From NCBI RefSeq assembly GCF_031323975.1, contig NZ_JAVIWS010000001.1, positions 4,340,001 through 4,404,000 of the forward strand: a stretch of DNA of 64,000 nucleotides. The letters are read 5' to 3'. The notes beneath the pieces are model-generated. The model ran no database searches. It worked only from the letters and a program-made list of their open reading frames with translations, and was not told the origin of the DNA. Numbering within the stretch: position 1 is the stretch's first letter; each line of letters starts with the position of its first letter. This stretch comes from Escherichia ruysiae. Its GTDB lineage: Bacteria > Pseudomonadota > Gammaproteobacteria > Enterobacterales > Enterobacteriaceae. The translations under genes were made by a program, and so were the position numbers. Below are positions 1 to 10,342 of the stretch, in pieces.

Positions 1-530
1 CCCTGGCGAAACTGTATCAGCGTCTTAACCCGCAGATTGATATGGGCCAGCGCACACCGCAGACCATTGGTGAAGAACTGCTGGATTACCGCAACTACCT
101 GGAGATGGAAGTTGAGGTTAACCGTGGTTCCGATGGCTGGTTGCGTGCGGAATCGGGCGCACTATCTACCGGTGAAGCAATTGGTACAGGTATGTCGATT
201 CTGGTGATGGTGGTACAGAGCTGGGAAGATGAATCACGCCGACTGCGCGGTAAAGACATTTCTCCTTGCCGCCTGCTGTTCCTCGATGAAGCAGCGCGAC
301 TGGATGCTCGTTCTATCGCCACGCTGTTTGAATTGTGTGAGCGTTTGCAAATGCAGCTCATCATCGCGGCGCCAGAAAATATTAGCCCGGAGAAAGGCAC
401 CACCTACAAACTGGTGCGTAAGGTATTCCAGAATACCGAGCACGTTCATGTGGTTGGTTTACGTGGCTTTGCGCCGCAGCTTCCAGAAACGCTTCCAGGG
501 GCTGACGAAGCGTCTTCCCAGGCAAGTTAA
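1..530 (+). CDS. mukB: Chromosome partition protein MukB, C-terminal part (5' end outside window)
   Basis: Only the last ~175 codons are present; the frame is open from base 3 and stops at 530. MukB is the SMC-like ATPase of the MukBEF condensin, which compacts and segregates the nucleoid. The fragment is the C-terminal ATPase head half: it has the ABC-type signature [10 protein letters not shown] and, about 50 residues later, a Walker B motif [11 protein letters not shown]. The tail ([10 protein letters not shown]) matches the K-12 protein. In K-12, mukB is the last gene of the smtA-mukF-mukE-mukB operon, which fits the terminator that follows immediately. Identification is firm; nothing can be said about the missing N-terminal head and coiled coil. 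Confidence 0.97.
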   Translation, partial: LAKLYQRLNPQIDMGQRTPQTIGEELLDYRNYLEMEVEVNRGSDGWLRAESGALSTGEAIGTGMSILVMVVQSWEDESRRLRGKDISPCRLLFLDEAARLDARSIATLFELCERLQMQLIIAAPENISPEKGTTYKLVRKVFQNTEHVHVVGLRGFAPQLPETLPGADEASSQAS

Positions 531-536
531 GATTAA

Positions 537-560
537 GGCGGCAGCGATGTCGCCTTTTTT
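537..560 (+). terminator. Rho-independent terminator after mukB
   Basis: Seven bases after the mukB stop, GGCGGC (537-542) pairs with GTCGCC (549-554) around a 6-nt loop and is followed directly by six T residues (555-560). The position and T-run fit the end of the muk operon. Confidence 0.8.
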
Positions 561-785
561 CAGAAAACTCCGTTTCTGCACTAAAAAAATGCCGCATTAC
601 GGCGCGCTTTTCTTTAAACTTCTTTACATTAGGTTGTGTAAAAACGTATCGGTGTTTATATACTGAAGGTAAGCCTGATAAGTAACAGGCTTGCTCGTCA
701 TACTTTCGTGAGTATTGGCGTTGTACAGGCAAGTAGAGAAAAGCAGCCTGGCTATTCAAAGTATGATAAAAACAGGGGGCAAGGG

Positions 786-2633
786 ATGTTGCTTAACATG
801 ATGTGTGGTCGTCGGCTTTCGGCAATAAGTTTGTGTCTGGCCGTAACATTCGCTCCACTGTTCAGTGTGCAGGCTGATGAGCCTGAAGTAATCCCTGGCG
901 ACAGCCCGGTGGCTGTTAGCGAACAGGGAGATGCACTGCCGCAAGCGCAAGCTACGGCAATTATGGCGGGACTTCAGCCGCTACCAGAGGGTGCGGCGGA
1001 AAACGCTCGCACACAAATCGAATCTCAATTACCCGCAGGTTATAAGCCGGTTTATCTTAACCAGCTTCAACTGCTGTATGCCGCACGTGACATGCAGCCT
1101 ATGTGGGAAAACCGTGATGCGGTAAAAGCCTTCCAGCAGCAACTGGCGGAAGTGGCGATTGCCGGTTTTCAGCCGCAGTTTAATAAATGGGTAGAGTTAC
1201 TGACTGATCCTGGCGTTAACGGTCTGGCACGCGACGTAGTGCTGTCGGATGCAATGCTGGGCTATCTCCATTTCGTTGCCAACATTCCGGTCAAAGGTAC
1301 GCACTGGTTGTACAGCAGTAAACCTTATGCGCTCTCTACACCACCGCTCTCGGTCATTAACCAATGGCAGGTGGCGCTAAATAATGGTCAGTTGCCAACG
1401 TTTGTTGCAGGACTGGCTCCGCAGCATCCGCAATATGCCGCGATGCATGAATCTTTATTGACCTTACTCAGCGATACGAAACCGTGGCCACAACTGACCG
1501 GTAAAGCAACGCTGCGTCCTGGCCAGTGGAGTAATGATGTACCAGCACTGCGCGAGATTTTGCAGCGAACGGGAATGCTCGAAGGCGGGCCGAAAATTGC
1601 GCTCCCTGGCGATGAAACACCCGCAGATGCAGTCGTGAGTCCGTCCGCCGTTGCCGTCGAAACAGCAGAAACTAAGCCGATGGACAGGCAAACTACGGCT
1701 CGCAGTAAACCTGCGCCAGCCGTACGCGCTGCCTACGATAATGAGCTGGTGGAAGCCGTTAAACGTTTTCAGGCATGGCAAGGATTGGGGGCCGATGGCG
1801 CTATTGGTCCGGCAACGCGGGACTGGTTAAATGTAACGCCAGCCCAGCGTGCAGGTGTGCTGGCACTCAACATCCAGCGTTTACGCTTGCTGCCTGCGGA
1901 GCTTTCTACTGGCATCATGGTCAATATACCCGCCTATTCTTTGGTCTATTACCAGAACGGTAATCAGGTGCTGGACTCGCGGGTGATTGTCGGCCGTCCT
2001 GACCGCAAAACACCGATGATGAGCAGTGCTTTAAACAATGTGGTGGTGAATCCGCCGTGGAATGTACCGCCGACGCTGGCACGCAAAGATATTCTGCCGA
2101 AAGTGCGTAACGATCCGGGTTATCTGGAAAGTCATGGCTATACGGTGATGCGCGGCTGGAACAGCAAAGAAGCGATTGATCCGTGGCAGGTTGACTGGTC
2201 AACGATTACCGCCTCGAATTTACCGTTCCGCTTCCAGCAAGCTCCTGGCCCACGAAATTCGCTAGGACGGTATAAATTTAATATGCCGAGTTCAGACGCT
2301 ATCTACTTACATGACACGCCTAATCACAATCTGTTCAAGCGTGATACACGCGCGTTAAGCTCAGGGTGTGTGCGGGTGAATAAGGCATCTGATCTGGCAA
2401 ATATGCTGTTGCAGGATGCAGGCTGGAATGACAAGCGTATTTCCGACGCCCTGAAGCAGGGAGATACCCGTTACGTCAATATCCGTCAGTCGATCCCGGT
2501 TAATCTCTACTACCTGACCGCTTTTGTCGGTGCAGATGGTCGTACTCAATATCGTACAGATATTTACAATTATGATCTGCCTGCGCGATCCAGCTCGCAA
2601 ATTGTATCGAAAGCGGAACAATTAATCAGATAA
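786..2633 (+). CDS. ldtD: L,D-transpeptidase LdtD (YcbB)
   Basis: A 615-residue periplasmic enzyme that forms meso-DAP to meso-DAP (3-3) cross-links in peptidoglycan; in E. coli it rescues envelope integrity and can give beta-lactam resistance. Visible features: N-terminal signal peptide ending near VQA-DEPE, a large helical scaffold region, a peptidoglycan-binding repeat around residues 330-365 ([12 protein letters not shown]), and a C-terminal YkuD domain with the catalytic motif SSGCVRV (Cys about residue 528) and an upstream His (YLHDTPNH). The start at 786 gives MLLNMMCG as in K-12 and the same length; the in-frame ATG at 708 would add 26 residues ahead of the signal peptide and is rejected. 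About 20 substitutions against K-12 from memory. Confidence 0.96.
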   Translation: MLLNMMCGRRLSAISLCLAVTFAPLFSVQADEPEVIPGDSPVAVSEQGDALPQAQATAIMAGLQPLPEGAAENARTQIESQLPAGYKPVYLNQLQLLYAARDMQPMWENRDAVKAFQQQLAEVAIAGFQPQFNKWVELLTDPGVNGLARDVVLSDAMLGYLHFVANIPVKGTHWLYSSKPYALSTPPLSVINQWQVALNNGQLPTFVAGLAPQHPQYAAMHESLLTLLSDTKPWPQLTGKATLRPGQWSNDVPALREILQRTGMLEGGPKIALPGDETPADAVVSPSAVAVETAETKPMDRQTTARSKPAPAVRAAYDNELVEAVKRFQAWQGLGADGAIGPATRDWLNVTPAQRAGVLALNIQRLRLLPAELSTGIMVNIPAYSLVYYQNGNQVLDSRVIVGRPDRKTPMMSSALNNVVVNPPWNVPPTLARKDILPKVRNDPGYLESHGYTVMRGWNSKEAIDPWQVDWSTITASNLPFRFQQAPGPRNSLGRYKFNMPSSDAIYLHDTPNHNLFKRDTRALSSGCVRVNKASDLANMLLQDAGWNDKRISDALKQGDTRYVNIRQSIPVNLYYLTAFVGADGRTQYRTDIYNYDLPARSSSQIVSKAEQLIR

Positions 2634-2678
2634 ATGAAGTAGTTCGGGTAAATCAGTTGTCGTAATAATTGGCAAAAT

Positions 2679-2703
2679 TGGGGGCTATTCTCGCTAGCCC
2701 CCA
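2679..2703. terminator. Strong inverted repeat between ldtD and mepK
   Basis: TGGGGGCTA (2679-2687) and TAGCCCCCA (2695-2703) form a perfect 9-bp stem with a 7-nt loop. It lies 46 bases after the ldtD stop and could end its transcript, but there is no T-run on either side, so it may be a processing or attenuation hairpin. Confidence 0.45.
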
Positions 2704-2813
2704 TCACTGCTGGGATTGAGTCATCTTGACGTTAGCTTTATGCGCGGTTAAGGTGCCTCTTGTGCGCCAGAAGTGCATATAAACGATAACATTGACCTGT
2801 AGACTTGATTATC

Positions 2814-3362
2814 ATGGACAAATTCGACGCTAATCGCCGTAAACTGCTGGCGCTTGGTGGCGTTGCACTTGGTGCCGCCATCTTGCCGACCCCTGCGTTT
2901 GCGACACTCTCTACCCCACGTCCGCGTATTTTGACACTCAACAATCTCCATACCGGAGAGTCCATTAAAGCGGAGTTTTTCGATGGCAGAGGCTATATTC
3001 AGGAAGAATTGGCAAAACTAAACCATTTTTTCCGCGATTTCCGCGCGAACAAAATAAAGTCCATCGACCCAGGATTATTCGACCAGTTGTATCGCCTGCA
3101 AGGGCTGTTAGGCACCCGCAAACCGGTGCAACTCATTTCCGGTTATCGCTCCATTGATACCAACAATGAACTACGCGCGCACAGCCGTGGGGTAGCGAAG
3201 AAAAGCTATCACACCAAAGGCCAGGCGATGGATTTCCATATTGAAGGTGTCGCGTTAAGCAATATTCGCAAAGCAGCGTTATCTATGCGTGCAGGTGGTG
3301 TAGGATATTACCCACGTAGTAACTTTGTGCATATTGATACCGGGCCAGCACGGCACTGGTAA
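2814..3362 (+). CDS. mepK: Murein DD-endopeptidase MepK (YcbK), M15 family
   Basis: A 182-residue zinc peptidase that cleaves peptidoglycan cross-links, with preference for the 3-3 bonds made by L,D-transpeptidases, so it is functionally paired with the ldtD gene upstream. The N-terminus has twin arginines followed by a hydrophobic stretch (NRRKLLALGG...PAFA, residues 8-30), a likely Tat signal. Expected metal ligands are visible: His133 and Asp140 in the HTKGQAMDF motif and His173 in FVHID. The start is taken at 2814, matching K-12; an ATG nine bases upstream is the only close alternative. No strong Shine-Dalgarno is seen. gloC follows after 26 bases, probably in the same transcript. Confidence 0.95.
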   Translation: MDKFDANRRKLLALGGVALGAAILPTPAFATLSTPRPRILTLNNLHTGESIKAEFFDGRGYIQEELAKLNHFFRDFRANKIKSIDPGLFDQLYRLQGLLGTRKPVQLISGYRSIDTNNELRAHSRGVAKKSYHTKGQAMDFHIEGVALSNIRKAALSMRAGGVGYYPRSNFVHIDTGPARHW

Positions 3363-3388
3363 CAATCGCTTAACAAAACAGGGGCAGT

Positions 3389-4036
3389 ATGAATTATCGT
3401 ATTATTCCGGTCACTGCATTCTCCCAGAACTGCTCATTGATCTGGTGTGAACAAACTCGCCTGGCTGCACTGGTTGATCCTGGCGGCGATGCGGAAAAAA
3501 TCAAACAGGAAGTTGATGCCAGCGGCCTGACGCTAATGCAGATCCTGCTGACGCATGGTCACCTGGATCATGTTGGCGCGGCGGCGGAACTGGCGCAACA
3601 TTACGGCGTGCCGGTTCTTGGGCCGGAAAAAGAAGATGAGTTCTGGCTGCAAGGCTTGCCTGCGCAAAGCCGTATGTTCGGTCTGGAGGAGTGTCAGCCA
3701 CTAACGCCGGATCGTTGGCTGAACGAAGGCGACACTATCAGCATAGGGAATGTGACTTTACAGGTGTTACATTGCCCTGGGCATACGCCGGGTCATGTGG
3801 TCTTCTTTGATAATCAGTCAAAACTGCTCATTTCTGGCGACGTTATTTTCAAAGGCGGAGTAGGGCGTAGCGACTTCCCTCGTGGTGACCATAATCAACT
3901 GATCTCTTCGATTAAAGATAAACTGCTGCCACTGGGCGATGACGTGACATTTATTCCGGGTCACGGACCATTATCCACTCTTGGTTATGAGCGCCTGCAT
4001 AATCCCTTCCTGCAAGACGAAATGCCCGTCTGGTAA
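3389..4036 (+). CDS. gloC: Glyoxalase II-type hydrolase GloC (YcbL)
   Basis: A 215-residue metallo-beta-lactamase-fold hydrolase, the second (type II) hydroxyacylglutathione hydrolase of E. coli. It hydrolyses S-lactoylglutathione made from methylglyoxal. The dinuclear-metal motif THGHLDH gives His56, His58, Asp60 and His61; later metal-binding segments [16 protein letters not shown] and PGHGP are in the expected order. Length equals K-12. A clear ribosome site (GGGGCAG) precedes the ATG. Methylglyoxal itself is made by MgsA, encoded about 36 kb downstream in this window, though the two are not linked transcriptionally. Confidence 0.95.
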   Translation: MNYRIIPVTAFSQNCSLIWCEQTRLAALVDPGGDAEKIKQEVDASGLTLMQILLTHGHLDHVGAAAELAQHYGVPVLGPEKEDEFWLQGLPAQSRMFGLEECQPLTPDRWLNEGDTISIGNVTLQVLHCPGHTPGHVVFFDNQSKLLISGDVIFKGGVGRSDFPRGDHNQLISSIKDKLLPLGDDVTFIPGHGPLSTLGYERLHNPFLQDEMPVW

Positions 4037-4044
4037 AGGCGTAT

Positions 4045-4076
4045 AAAAAAGCCCGCTTTCAATGCGGGCCTGGATT
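4045..4076 (+). terminator. Putative terminator after gloC
   Basis: GCCCGC (4051-4056) and GCGGGC (4064-4069) form a stem 15 bases after the gloC stop, with an A-run before it. The downstream T-run is poor, so efficiency is uncertain. Confidence 0.5.
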
Positions 4077-4100
4077 TCTGGCAAAGTGCGCTTTGTTTAT

Positions 4101-4200
4101 GCCGGATGCGGCGCGAGCGCCTTATCCGGCCTACAAAATCGTGCAAATTCAAAATATTGCAGGGGACGCGTAGGCCTGATAAGCGTAGCGCATCAGGCAA
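4101..4200. repeat. BIME: two REP elements between gloC and aspC
   Basis: Two palindromic REP units lie between the convergent gloC and aspC genes: one at 4101-4134 (GCCGGATGCGG...CTTATCCGGC) and one at 4170-4200 (GTAGGCCTGATAAGC...GCATCAGGCA), separated by an A/T-rich spacer. REPs sit in 3' intergenic regions and stabilise mRNA ends or bind gyrase and IHF. Confidence 0.85.
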
Positions 4201-4222
4201 TGCTGCGTTTGTCAGCAACCTC

Positions 4223-4241
4223 AGCCCGCTTTCAGCGGGCT
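4223..4241 (-). terminator. Hairpin after aspC
   Basis: AGCCCGCT (4223-4230) and AGCGGGCT (4234-4241) form a perfect 8-bp stem with a 3-nt loop, 16 bases beyond the aspC stop. On the minus strand the hairpin is not followed by a T-run; a weak one exists on the plus side, so direction is uncertain. Confidence 0.45.
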
Positions 4242-4257
4242 TCATTGGTTTTAACTC

Positions 4258-5448
4258 TTACAGCACTGCCACAATCGCTTCGCACAGCGGAGCCATGTTG
4301 TCTGGCGTCATCCCGGCTACGTTCACACGACCGGAAGCCACCGCATACACGCCAAACTCTTCACGCAGACGCAGTACCTGTTCTTTTGTCAGGCCGCTAA
4401 AGGAGAACATGCCGTTCTGTTTGATGATGAAACTGAAGTCGCGGTTTGCGCCTTTTTCCTGCAGCGTATTGACGAACAACTGACGCATACGCTGAATACG
4501 CTGGCGCATATCAGTCAGCTCTTGTTCCCAAATCGCACGTAACGCATCGTTGCTCAGGATGGTGGCAACAACCGAAGCGCCGTGTGCTGGTGGGTTAGAG
4601 TAGTTAGCGCGAATCGCCGCTTTCATTTGGCTGAATGCGCGATCAACGGTTTCACTGTCAGCAGCAACCAGAGTACAAGCGCCAACGCGCTCGTTGTACA
4701 GGCCAAAGTTTTTAGAGTAGGAACTGGCGACGATCAGTTCTTTATGCAGACCAGCGAAAACGCGCAGACCTTCAGCATCTTCTTCCAGACCGCGAGCAAA
4801 ACCCTGGTAAGCGAAGTCAAACAGCGGTAACCAGCCTTTCTCAACGGAAAGCTGCGCCAGCGTTTGCCATTGCTCCAGTGTAGGATCGATACCGGTTGGG
4901 TTATGGCAACAGCCATGGAACAGCACTACGTCGCCAGCCTGAGCTTCGTTCAGGCTGTTAATCAGTGCATCGAAGTCAAGGGTGTGATTTTCCGCATCAT
5001 AATAAGCGTATTCACGAACTTCCAGACCTGCAGAGTTAAAGACGCTCTTATGGTTCGGCCAGCTTGGGTTGCTTACCCACACACGCTTAACGCTGGTATT
5101 TTTTGCCAGGAAATCGGCAGCCACGCGTAGTGCGCCAGTGCCACCCGGAGTCTGTGCTGTGCGAGCACGTTTGTCATTGATCAGGGCGCTACCTTTACCA
5201 AACAGCAGTTCCTGAGTGCAGCGACCAAATTCAGGGATGCCGTCAATGCCGAGGTAGTTTTTGGTGGTTTCATTTTCGAGCAGATACTGTTCAGCCTTTT
5301 TAACGCTGGTCAGCACCGGGGTTTTGCCCGTCTCATCTTTATAGACACCAATCCCAAGGTTAATTTTGCTGGGACGTTCATCGGCACGAAACAGATCGGC
5401 CAGACCCAGAATTGGGTCGGCAGGAGCGGCGGTAATGTTCTCAAACAT
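4258..5448 (-). CDS. aspC: Aspartate aminotransferase AspC
   Basis: A 396-residue PLP enzyme, cytoplasmic, that interconverts aspartate plus 2-oxoglutarate with oxaloacetate plus glutamate, and also contributes to tyrosine and phenylalanine synthesis. Key residues of the class I aminotransferase fold are present: Trp130 (PSWPNH), Asp211 (LFDFAYQGF) and the Schiff-base lysine Lys246 ([14 protein letters not shown]), plus the substrate-binding Arg near residue 374 (SGRVNVAG). Same length as K-12 with only a few changes. It lies downstream of ompF in the same direction but is separated from it by a terminator. Confidence 0.98.
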   Translation of the reverse strand: MFENITAAPADPILGLADLFRADERPSKINLGIGVYKDETGKTPVLTSVKKAEQYLLENETTKNYLGIDGIPEFGRCTQELLFGKGSALINDKRARTAQTPGGTGALRVAADFLAKNTSVKRVWVSNPSWPNHKSVFNSAGLEVREYAYYDAENHTLDFDALINSLNEAQAGDVVLFHGCCHNPTGIDPTLEQWQTLAQLSVEKGWLPLFDFAYQGFARGLEEDAEGLRVFAGLHKELIVASSYSKNFGLYNERVGACTLVAADSETVDRAFSQMKAAIRANYSNPPAHGASVVATILSNDALRAIWEQELTDMRQRIQRMRQLFVNTLQEKGANRDFSFIIKQNGMFSFSGLTKEQVLRLREEFGVYAVASGRVNVAGMTPDNMAPLCEAIVAVL

Positions 5449-5578
5449 GACGAGGTTCCATTATGGTTACAGAAGGGAAGTCCGCTATCAGGGTAACGGG
5501 AGATTTACAAAATTCCAACTATTACTGATGAAAACGCCGACTGTTTTTGCAAGACGTGAGATTGCTCTGGAAGGCATA

Positions 5579-5611
5579 AAAAAAACAGGACCAAAGTCCT
5601 GTTTTTTCGGC
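5579..5611 (-). terminator. Terminator of ompF
   Basis: The stem AAAAACAGGAC / GTCCTGTTTTT with a CAAA loop lies about 25 bases after the ompF stop. The flanking A and T runs make it a symmetric rho-independent terminator; on the minus strand it ends ompF. Confidence 0.85.
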
Positions 5612-5632
5612 ATTTAACAAAGAGGTCTGCTA

Positions 5633-6703
5633 TTAAAACTGGTAAACGATACCCACAGCAACGGTGTCGTCTGAACCTACGCCCAGTTTGTTGTCAGAAT
5701 CGATCTGGTTGATGATGTAGTCAACGTAGGTGGACATGTTTTTGTTGAAGTAGTAGGTTGCGCCCACTTCAAAGTAGTTCACCAGATCAACATCACCGAT
5801 ACCTTCTACGTCTTTCGCTTTAGATTTGGTGTAAGCGATGGACGGACGCAGACCGAAATCGAACTGGTATTGTGCAACTAACAGAACGTCTTGTGTTTTG
5901 TTGGCAAAGCCGCCAGTGATCGGCGTAGCGTTACGGGTTTCACCGTAGTTTGCCGCCAGGTAGATGTTGTTTGCATCATACTTCAGGCCAGTAGCCCACT
6001 GTTCAGCTTTTTTACCCTGGCCAAGAGGCTGAGCTTCCTGCAAGTTGGTGCGGTCAGCAGCACCATAAGCACCAACGATACCAAAGCCTTCGAATTCGTA
6101 GCTGATGGAGCCGCCAACACCGTCGCCGTTAGAACGACGTGCGGTGTCACGTTCGTTTTTACCCAGGTACTGAACAGCGAAATTCAGGCCGTCAACCAGA
6201 CCAAAGAAGTTGGAGTTACGGTAAGTTGCAACGCCGCCAACACGGCCAACGAAGAAGTCATCGCTGTATGCAGTGTCACCACCAAACTCTGGCAGCATAT
6301 CGGTGTAACCCAGTGCATCATAAACAACACCATAGTTACGACCGTAATCGATTGAGCCAGCATCAGCAAATTTCAGACCAGCGAACGCCAGACGGGTTTT
6401 ATTGCCATTTTGGGCATCGGAACCCTCAGAGTTGTTACCCTGGAAGTTGTATTCCCACTGACCGTAACCGGTCAGGTCGGAATTGATTTGAGTTTCCCCT
6501 TTAAAACCAAGACGGGCATAGGTCATATCGCCATTGCCACCGTAACTGTTTTCACCGTTACCCTTGGAAAAATAGTGCAGACCGACAGCTTTACCGTACA
6601 GATCTACTTTGTTGCCATCTTTGTTATAGATTTCTGCAGCGTTTGCAGTACCTGCTACTAACAGAGCAGGGACGATCACTGCCAGAATGTTGCGCTTCAT
6701 CAT
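5633..6703 (-). CDS. ompF: Outer membrane porin OmpF
   Basis: A 356-residue trimeric general porin precursor. The 22-residue signal peptide ends ...AGTANA, and the mature protein begins [10 protein letters not shown] and ends VYQF with the C-terminal Phe needed for barrel assembly. The constriction-loop L3 motif PEFGGD is intact (residues 138-143). K-12 OmpF is 362 residues: here the segment around residues 262-266 (ITGGF) lacks about six residues, which places the deletion in surface loop L6. Smaller changes occur in loop 2 (EGSDAQNG). The start MMKRN is preceded by a GAGGGT ribosome site. Expression is expected to follow OmpR-P and MicF, as the upstream region is largely preserved. Confidence 0.97.
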   Translation of the reverse strand: MMKRNILAVIVPALLVAGTANAAEIYNKDGNKVDLYGKAVGLHYFSKGNGENSYGGNGDMTYARLGFKGETQINSDLTGYGQWEYNFQGNNSEGSDAQNGNKTRLAFAGLKFADAGSIDYGRNYGVVYDALGYTDMLPEFGGDTAYSDDFFVGRVGGVATYRNSNFFGLVDGLNFAVQYLGKNERDTARRSNGDGVGGSISYEFEGFGIVGAYGAADRTNLQEAQPLGQGKKAEQWATGLKYDANNIYLAANYGETRNATPITGGFANKTQDVLLVAQYQFDFGLRPSIAYTKSKAKDVEGIGDVDLVNYFEVGATYYFNKNMSTYVDYIINQIDSDNKLGVGSDDTVAVGIVYQF

Positions 6704-7011
6704 TATTTATTACCCTCATGGTTTTTTTTATGACACCTGCCACTGCCGTCAATAAGTTTCGTCAATAAATATTTACGGAGCTATTGATGAAAGTTTGGTG
6801 TCTTTATGTATCTGCAGGCATCTTTCCATTCAAACTAACGTTTCGCTACCGTGAAAGTGCTACAAATATAAAGATATAGTTACAAAAAGAAAAAATATGT
6901 AACTAAAGGTAAATTTTAAGGAACTTTGTGAACGCCGTCATATTTCCATTAGACTTTAATGATATTTGCAGAGAGTTTGATCTATATATATGATTTCCTT
7001 ATATTAAATTT

Positions 7012-7160
7012 AGCTAAACGAAAATTTTCGCTCTGATAATTCCTCTCAGTGGCTTCGCTAAAACACAGGTTCAGACGTCCAGAAAGCCAATAAGAAGTAT
7101 AAAAATTGTGCTATCAGCTAGGAAATAACTAATCCGCAATAAGAATGCGGATTATTTTTT
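7012..7160 (+). ncRNA. Candidate small RNA between ompF and asnS
   Basis: Inference from signals only. A plus-strand promoter-like pair TTGATC (6977-6982) and TATATT (7000-7005) with 17-bp spacing is followed about 125 bases later by a good intrinsic terminator: AATCCGCA (7131-7138) pairs with TGCGGATT (7146-7153), then T6 (7155-7160). No ATG and no useful reading frame occurs between them. No gene on this strand upstream needs this terminator: both neighbours, ompF and asnS, point left. The predicted ~149-nt RNA contains a CGAAAATTTTCG palindrome near its 5' end. I do not recognise it as a named RNA; A/T-rich regions readily give chance promoters. Confidence 0.35.
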
Positions 7161-7261
7161 GTTCATAAATATTACGTGGAAATATTCCGTAACAGGAAGG
7201 TTGTTGTGACAGGGTTGCAAATAGATTGATTGACTTAACAAACAGATAACTTGACAGAAGG

Positions 7262-7292
7262 GAATAGAAAAGAGCCAGCGGGCGCTGGCTCT
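7262..7292 (-). terminator. Terminator of asnS
   Basis: AGAGCCAGCG (7271-7280) and CGCTGGCTCT (7283-7292) form a perfect 10-bp stem. On the minus strand it is followed by TTTCTATTCC. It lies 13 bases past the asnS stop. Confidence 0.85.
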
Positions 7293-7305
7293 CGGAAAAA
7301 CTAAA

Positions 7306-8706
7306 TTAGAAGCTGGCGTTACGCGGAGTACGCGGGAACGGAATCACGTCACGCACGTTTTGCACACCAGTCACGTAGGCGATCAGACGTTCAAAACCAA
7401 GACCGAAACCGGAATGCGGAACAGTACCGTAGCGACGCAGATCGCGATACCACCAGTAATCTTCTTTGTTCAGGCCCATCTCCAGCATACGCTCGTCCAG
7501 TACGTCCAGACGCTCTTCGCGCTGTGAACCACCAATGATCTCACCGATGCCCGGTGCCAGAACGTCCATTGCCGCGACGGTTTTACCGTCTTCGTTAAGA
7601 CGCATATAGAACGCCTTAATATCTTTCGGATAGTTTTTCACCACGACCGGCGCTTTAAAGTGTTCTTCTGCCAGGTAACGCTCATGCTCGGAAGAGAGAT
7701 CCACGCCCCAGTAAACCGGGTTTTCAAATTTCTTACCGCAATTTTCGAGGATGGTTACCGCATCGGTGTAATCAACCTGCGCAAAGTCGGCTTCAATGAA
7801 GCGTTCCAGACGGCTGACAGCATCTTTATCTACGCGTTCAGCGAAGAATTTCATGTCGTCTGCACGTTCTTCGAGAACCGCTTTGAAGACATATTTCAGC
7901 ATGGCTTCAGCCAGACCGGCGATATCGTTCAGGTTAGCAAACGCCACTTCCGGCTCCAGCATCCAGAATTCCGCCAGATGCCGGCTGGTGTTGGAGTTTT
8001 CTGCACGGAAAGTCGGGCCGAAGGTATAAATTTTGGACAATGCGCAAGCGTAGGTTTCACCGTTCAACTGACCAGATACGGTCAGGAAAGACTCTTTACC
8101 GAAGAAGTCTTTGTCGAAATCCACTTTGCCCTGATCGTTACGCGGCAGGTTTTCCAGATCCAGCGTTGAAACGCGGAACATTTCGCCAGCGCCTTCGGTA
8201 TCAGATGCGGTAATCAGTGGCGTTGAAACCCAGAAGAATCCCTGCTCGTTAAAGAAGCGATGCAGCGCCTGTGCCAGCGTGTGGCGAACGCGCGCAACAG
8301 CGCCAATCAGGTTGGTACGTGGACGCAGGTGAGCGACTTCACGCAGATACTCAATGCTGTGGCGCTTTGCTGCCATCGGGTAAGTATCTGGATCTTCAAC
8401 CCAGCCGGCAACTTCAACGTTGCTGGCCTGAATTTCAAATTGTTGCCCCTGACCCGGCGACGCCACGACTTTACCCGTCACAATGACCGAGCAACCGGTG
8501 GTCAGACGCAGGACGTCTTCATTGTAATTGGGCAGAGAATTATTGATGACAGCCTGTACAGGATCAAAGCAGGAACCGTCATAAACGGCGAGGAAGGAGA
8601 TGCCAGCTTTTGAATCTCGGCGGGTACGCACCCATCCGCGCACGGTGACTTCGCTGTCAACGGCTACGCGGCCCTGGAGTACGTCGGCTACAGGCACAAC
8701 GCTCAT
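7306..8706 (-). CDS. asnS: Asparaginyl-tRNA synthetase AsnS
   Basis: A 466-residue class IIb aminoacyl-tRNA synthetase that charges tRNA-Asn with asparagine. The N-terminal OB-fold anticodon-binding domain (about residues 1-110, with [17 protein letters not shown]) is followed by the class II catalytic core: motif 2 at [15 protein letters not shown] and motif 3 at [13 protein letters not shown] near the C-terminus. The start at 8706 (MSVVPVADV) matches K-12; a longer in-frame ATG at 8751 would add 15 residues not found in the family. Same length as K-12 and almost identical. pncB lies upstream on the same strand but has its own terminator. Confidence 0.98.
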   Translation of the reverse strand: MSVVPVADVLQGRVAVDSEVTVRGWVRTRRDSKAGISFLAVYDGSCFDPVQAVINNSLPNYNEDVLRLTTGCSVIVTGKVVASPGQGQQFEIQASNVEVAGWVEDPDTYPMAAKRHSIEYLREVAHLRPRTNLIGAVARVRHTLAQALHRFFNEQGFFWVSTPLITASDTEGAGEMFRVSTLDLENLPRNDQGKVDFDKDFFGKESFLTVSGQLNGETYACALSKIYTFGPTFRAENSNTSRHLAEFWMLEPEVAFANLNDIAGLAEAMLKYVFKAVLEERADDMKFFAERVDKDAVSRLERFIEADFAQVDYTDAVTILENCGKKFENPVYWGVDLSSEHERYLAEEHFKAPVVVKNYPKDIKAFYMRLNEDGKTVAAMDVLAPGIGEIIGGSQREERLDVLDERMLEMGLNKEDYWWYRDLRRYGTVPHSGFGLGFERLIAYVTGVQNVRDVIPFPRTPRNASF

Positions 8707-8842
8707 AATATTCTCTCTGTTAATAGTCGGAAAAAATAAACACTTGTCCACCCGTCAATGGGGGGATACCTATGTTACCTGGCATCTGCAATCAGACAAG
8801 CAGAATTCGCAGATGGGACAAAAGATTTCGGAATAAAAGGCA

Positions 8843-8867
8843 AAAAAGGGAGCCGTTATGGCTCCCT
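8843..8867 (-). terminator. Terminator of pncB
   Basis: AGGGAGCC and GGCTCCCT flank a GTTAT loop just past the pncB stop; on the minus strand the stem is followed by a run of six T (plus 8842-8847). Confidence 0.85.
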
Positions 8868-8874
8868 GATGATA

Positions 8875-10077
8875 TTAACTGGCTTTTTTAATATGCGGAA
8901 GGTCGAACGCTTTACGCAGCGCACGGACAAACGCTTTGTCATGGCAGATAGTTTTGCCAGGGCTGTCAGAAAGTTTCGCCACCGGTTTACCGTTACACTC
9001 CACCAGCTTAATCACAATATTCAGTGGTTTGACCTGGGGGATATCGCAGGTCAGGCGTGTACCGATACCAAAACTTAATTGCACACGGGAAGAGAAGTGG
9101 CGATAAAGCTCGACCGCTTTGCGTAAATCCAGATTGTCAGAGAAAACCAGCGTTTTGCTCTGCGGATCAATTCCCAGCTTCTCATAATGTGCAATGGCTT
9201 TTTCGCCCCATTCTACCGGGTCGCCGGAATCATGGCGAAGCCCCTGGTAACGACTGGCAAATTCCACGCCGAAATCACGCAGAAAGGCATCCATAGTAAT
9301 GCAGTCGGTTAACGCAATGCCAAGTTGGTCAGGATATTCTTCCAGCCACGCAGCAAGTGCAGCGCGCTGACTATTGGCAAGATCCGGGCTGATTTGTTGA
9401 TGCGCCTGGAACCATTCATGCGCCTGTGTTCCCATCGGGGTGAGGGAAAGCCGACGTGCCAGATCGTAGTTACTGGTGCCAACGAACCAGGGTTCCTGTT
9501 GCAAACGTTTAACGATGGTTTCTTGTACTTCGCGGGAAAAACGGCGACGAGTGCCGAAATCCATCAGATGGAAGCGCGACATCTCGAGATCGGCGGTTAA
9601 TGCCGAAAAGTCGACTAATTTGCTTTCCAGGGTATCGAGGGCTTGCGCAACGTCGGCCTGCGGTGAGCGATAGCGATGTACCATTTCACTGATGACCGCC
9701 AGCAGAGGAACTTCCCAGAGGATGACTTCACGCCACGGGCCGGTTAAACGAATATCCAGCTTACCGTTATCGTTGGTGACGGTGACCTGTTCCGGGTTAA
9801 AGCGGAACTCGCGCAGCCAGTTGAGATAGTCGGCCTTAAAAAAAGGCAGGGCAGAGAGCCATTGATATTCATCATCCTGCAGGCGCAGGTGCTGCATCGC
9901 CTGAACCTGTTCACGAATAGCATCGGCATAAATACCCAGCAGATCGTCACCTCGGCAACGAAACTCCGCCGCGACATGCACATCATAATAGTGATGAAAC
10001 ACGGCTTGCTGCATATGCAACTTATAAGCATCTGTATCCAGCAACGAGTGCAGAACAGGAGAAGCGAATTGTGTCAT
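8875..10077 (-). CDS. pncB: Nicotinate phosphoribosyltransferase PncB
   Basis: A 400-residue cytoplasmic enzyme that makes nicotinate mononucleotide from nicotinate and PRPP with ATP hydrolysis, the committing step of NAD salvage. The family core is visible: TDAYKLHM near the N-terminus, [12 protein letters not shown] and GTSNYDLAR in the middle, the MGTQAHEW segment holding the His phosphorylated during catalysis, and [15 protein letters not shown] and SFGIGTRLT for phosphate binding. The start at 10077 (MTQFASPV) gives the K-12 length; an ATG at 10125 would add 16 unrelated residues. It is monocistronic and divergent from pepN. Confidence 0.97.
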   Translation of the reverse strand: MTQFASPVLHSLLDTDAYKLHMQQAVFHHYYDVHVAAEFRCRGDDLLGIYADAIREQVQAMQHLRLQDDEYQWLSALPFFKADYLNWLREFRFNPEQVTVTNDNGKLDIRLTGPWREVILWEVPLLAVISEMVHRYRSPQADVAQALDTLESKLVDFSALTADLEMSRFHLMDFGTRRRFSREVQETIVKRLQQEPWFVGTSNYDLARRLSLTPMGTQAHEWFQAHQQISPDLANSQRAALAAWLEEYPDQLGIALTDCITMDAFLRDFGVEFASRYQGLRHDSGDPVEWGEKAIAHYEKLGIDPQSKTLVFSDNLDLRKAVELYRHFSSRVQLSFGIGTRLTCDIPQVKPLNIVIKLVECNGKPVAKLSDSPGKTICHDKAFVRALRKAFDLPHIKKAS

Positions 10078-10342
10078 AGGTGCGCAGTAGCGTCCTCGTA
10101 CGGGAGCGTTTAGTACAATAAACATCTTCAGGAACTGCTGGAGTATACCTTGTTTCGCAATTTATTGAACCCCGATCACACCATATGCCACCTTTATGGT
10201 CGATGGCATTGCGTACTGTATGTTATAAAAATGTAGCAATAAAAGCGTTTGTACCTGAAAAGATGAAGATTCTGCGTAGCGAGATTTATGCAACAGGAAT
10301 AGACTGAACACCTGACTCTATAAAAGATGCTAAAGGTTATTT

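Larger units (their letters stand above)
6704..7305 (-). promoter_or_regulatory. ompF upstream region with promoter and OmpR site area
   Basis: This 602-base gap holds the ompF control region. On the minus strand, a -10 AAAGAT (plus 6820-6825) and -35 TAGCGA (plus 6843-6848) with 17-bp spacing match the known K-12 ompF promoter, giving a ~110-nt leader, which in K-12 contains the MicF pairing site. Immediately upstream, plus 6850-6915 is an A/T-rich stretch with GTTACATATT and GTAGCAC-type repeats corresponding to OmpR sites F1-F3. The far half also holds a plus-strand promoter/terminator pair, listed separately as a candidate RNA, and the asnS terminator. The distal OmpR site F4 would fall near 7165-7200, by distance only. 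Confidence 0.8.
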
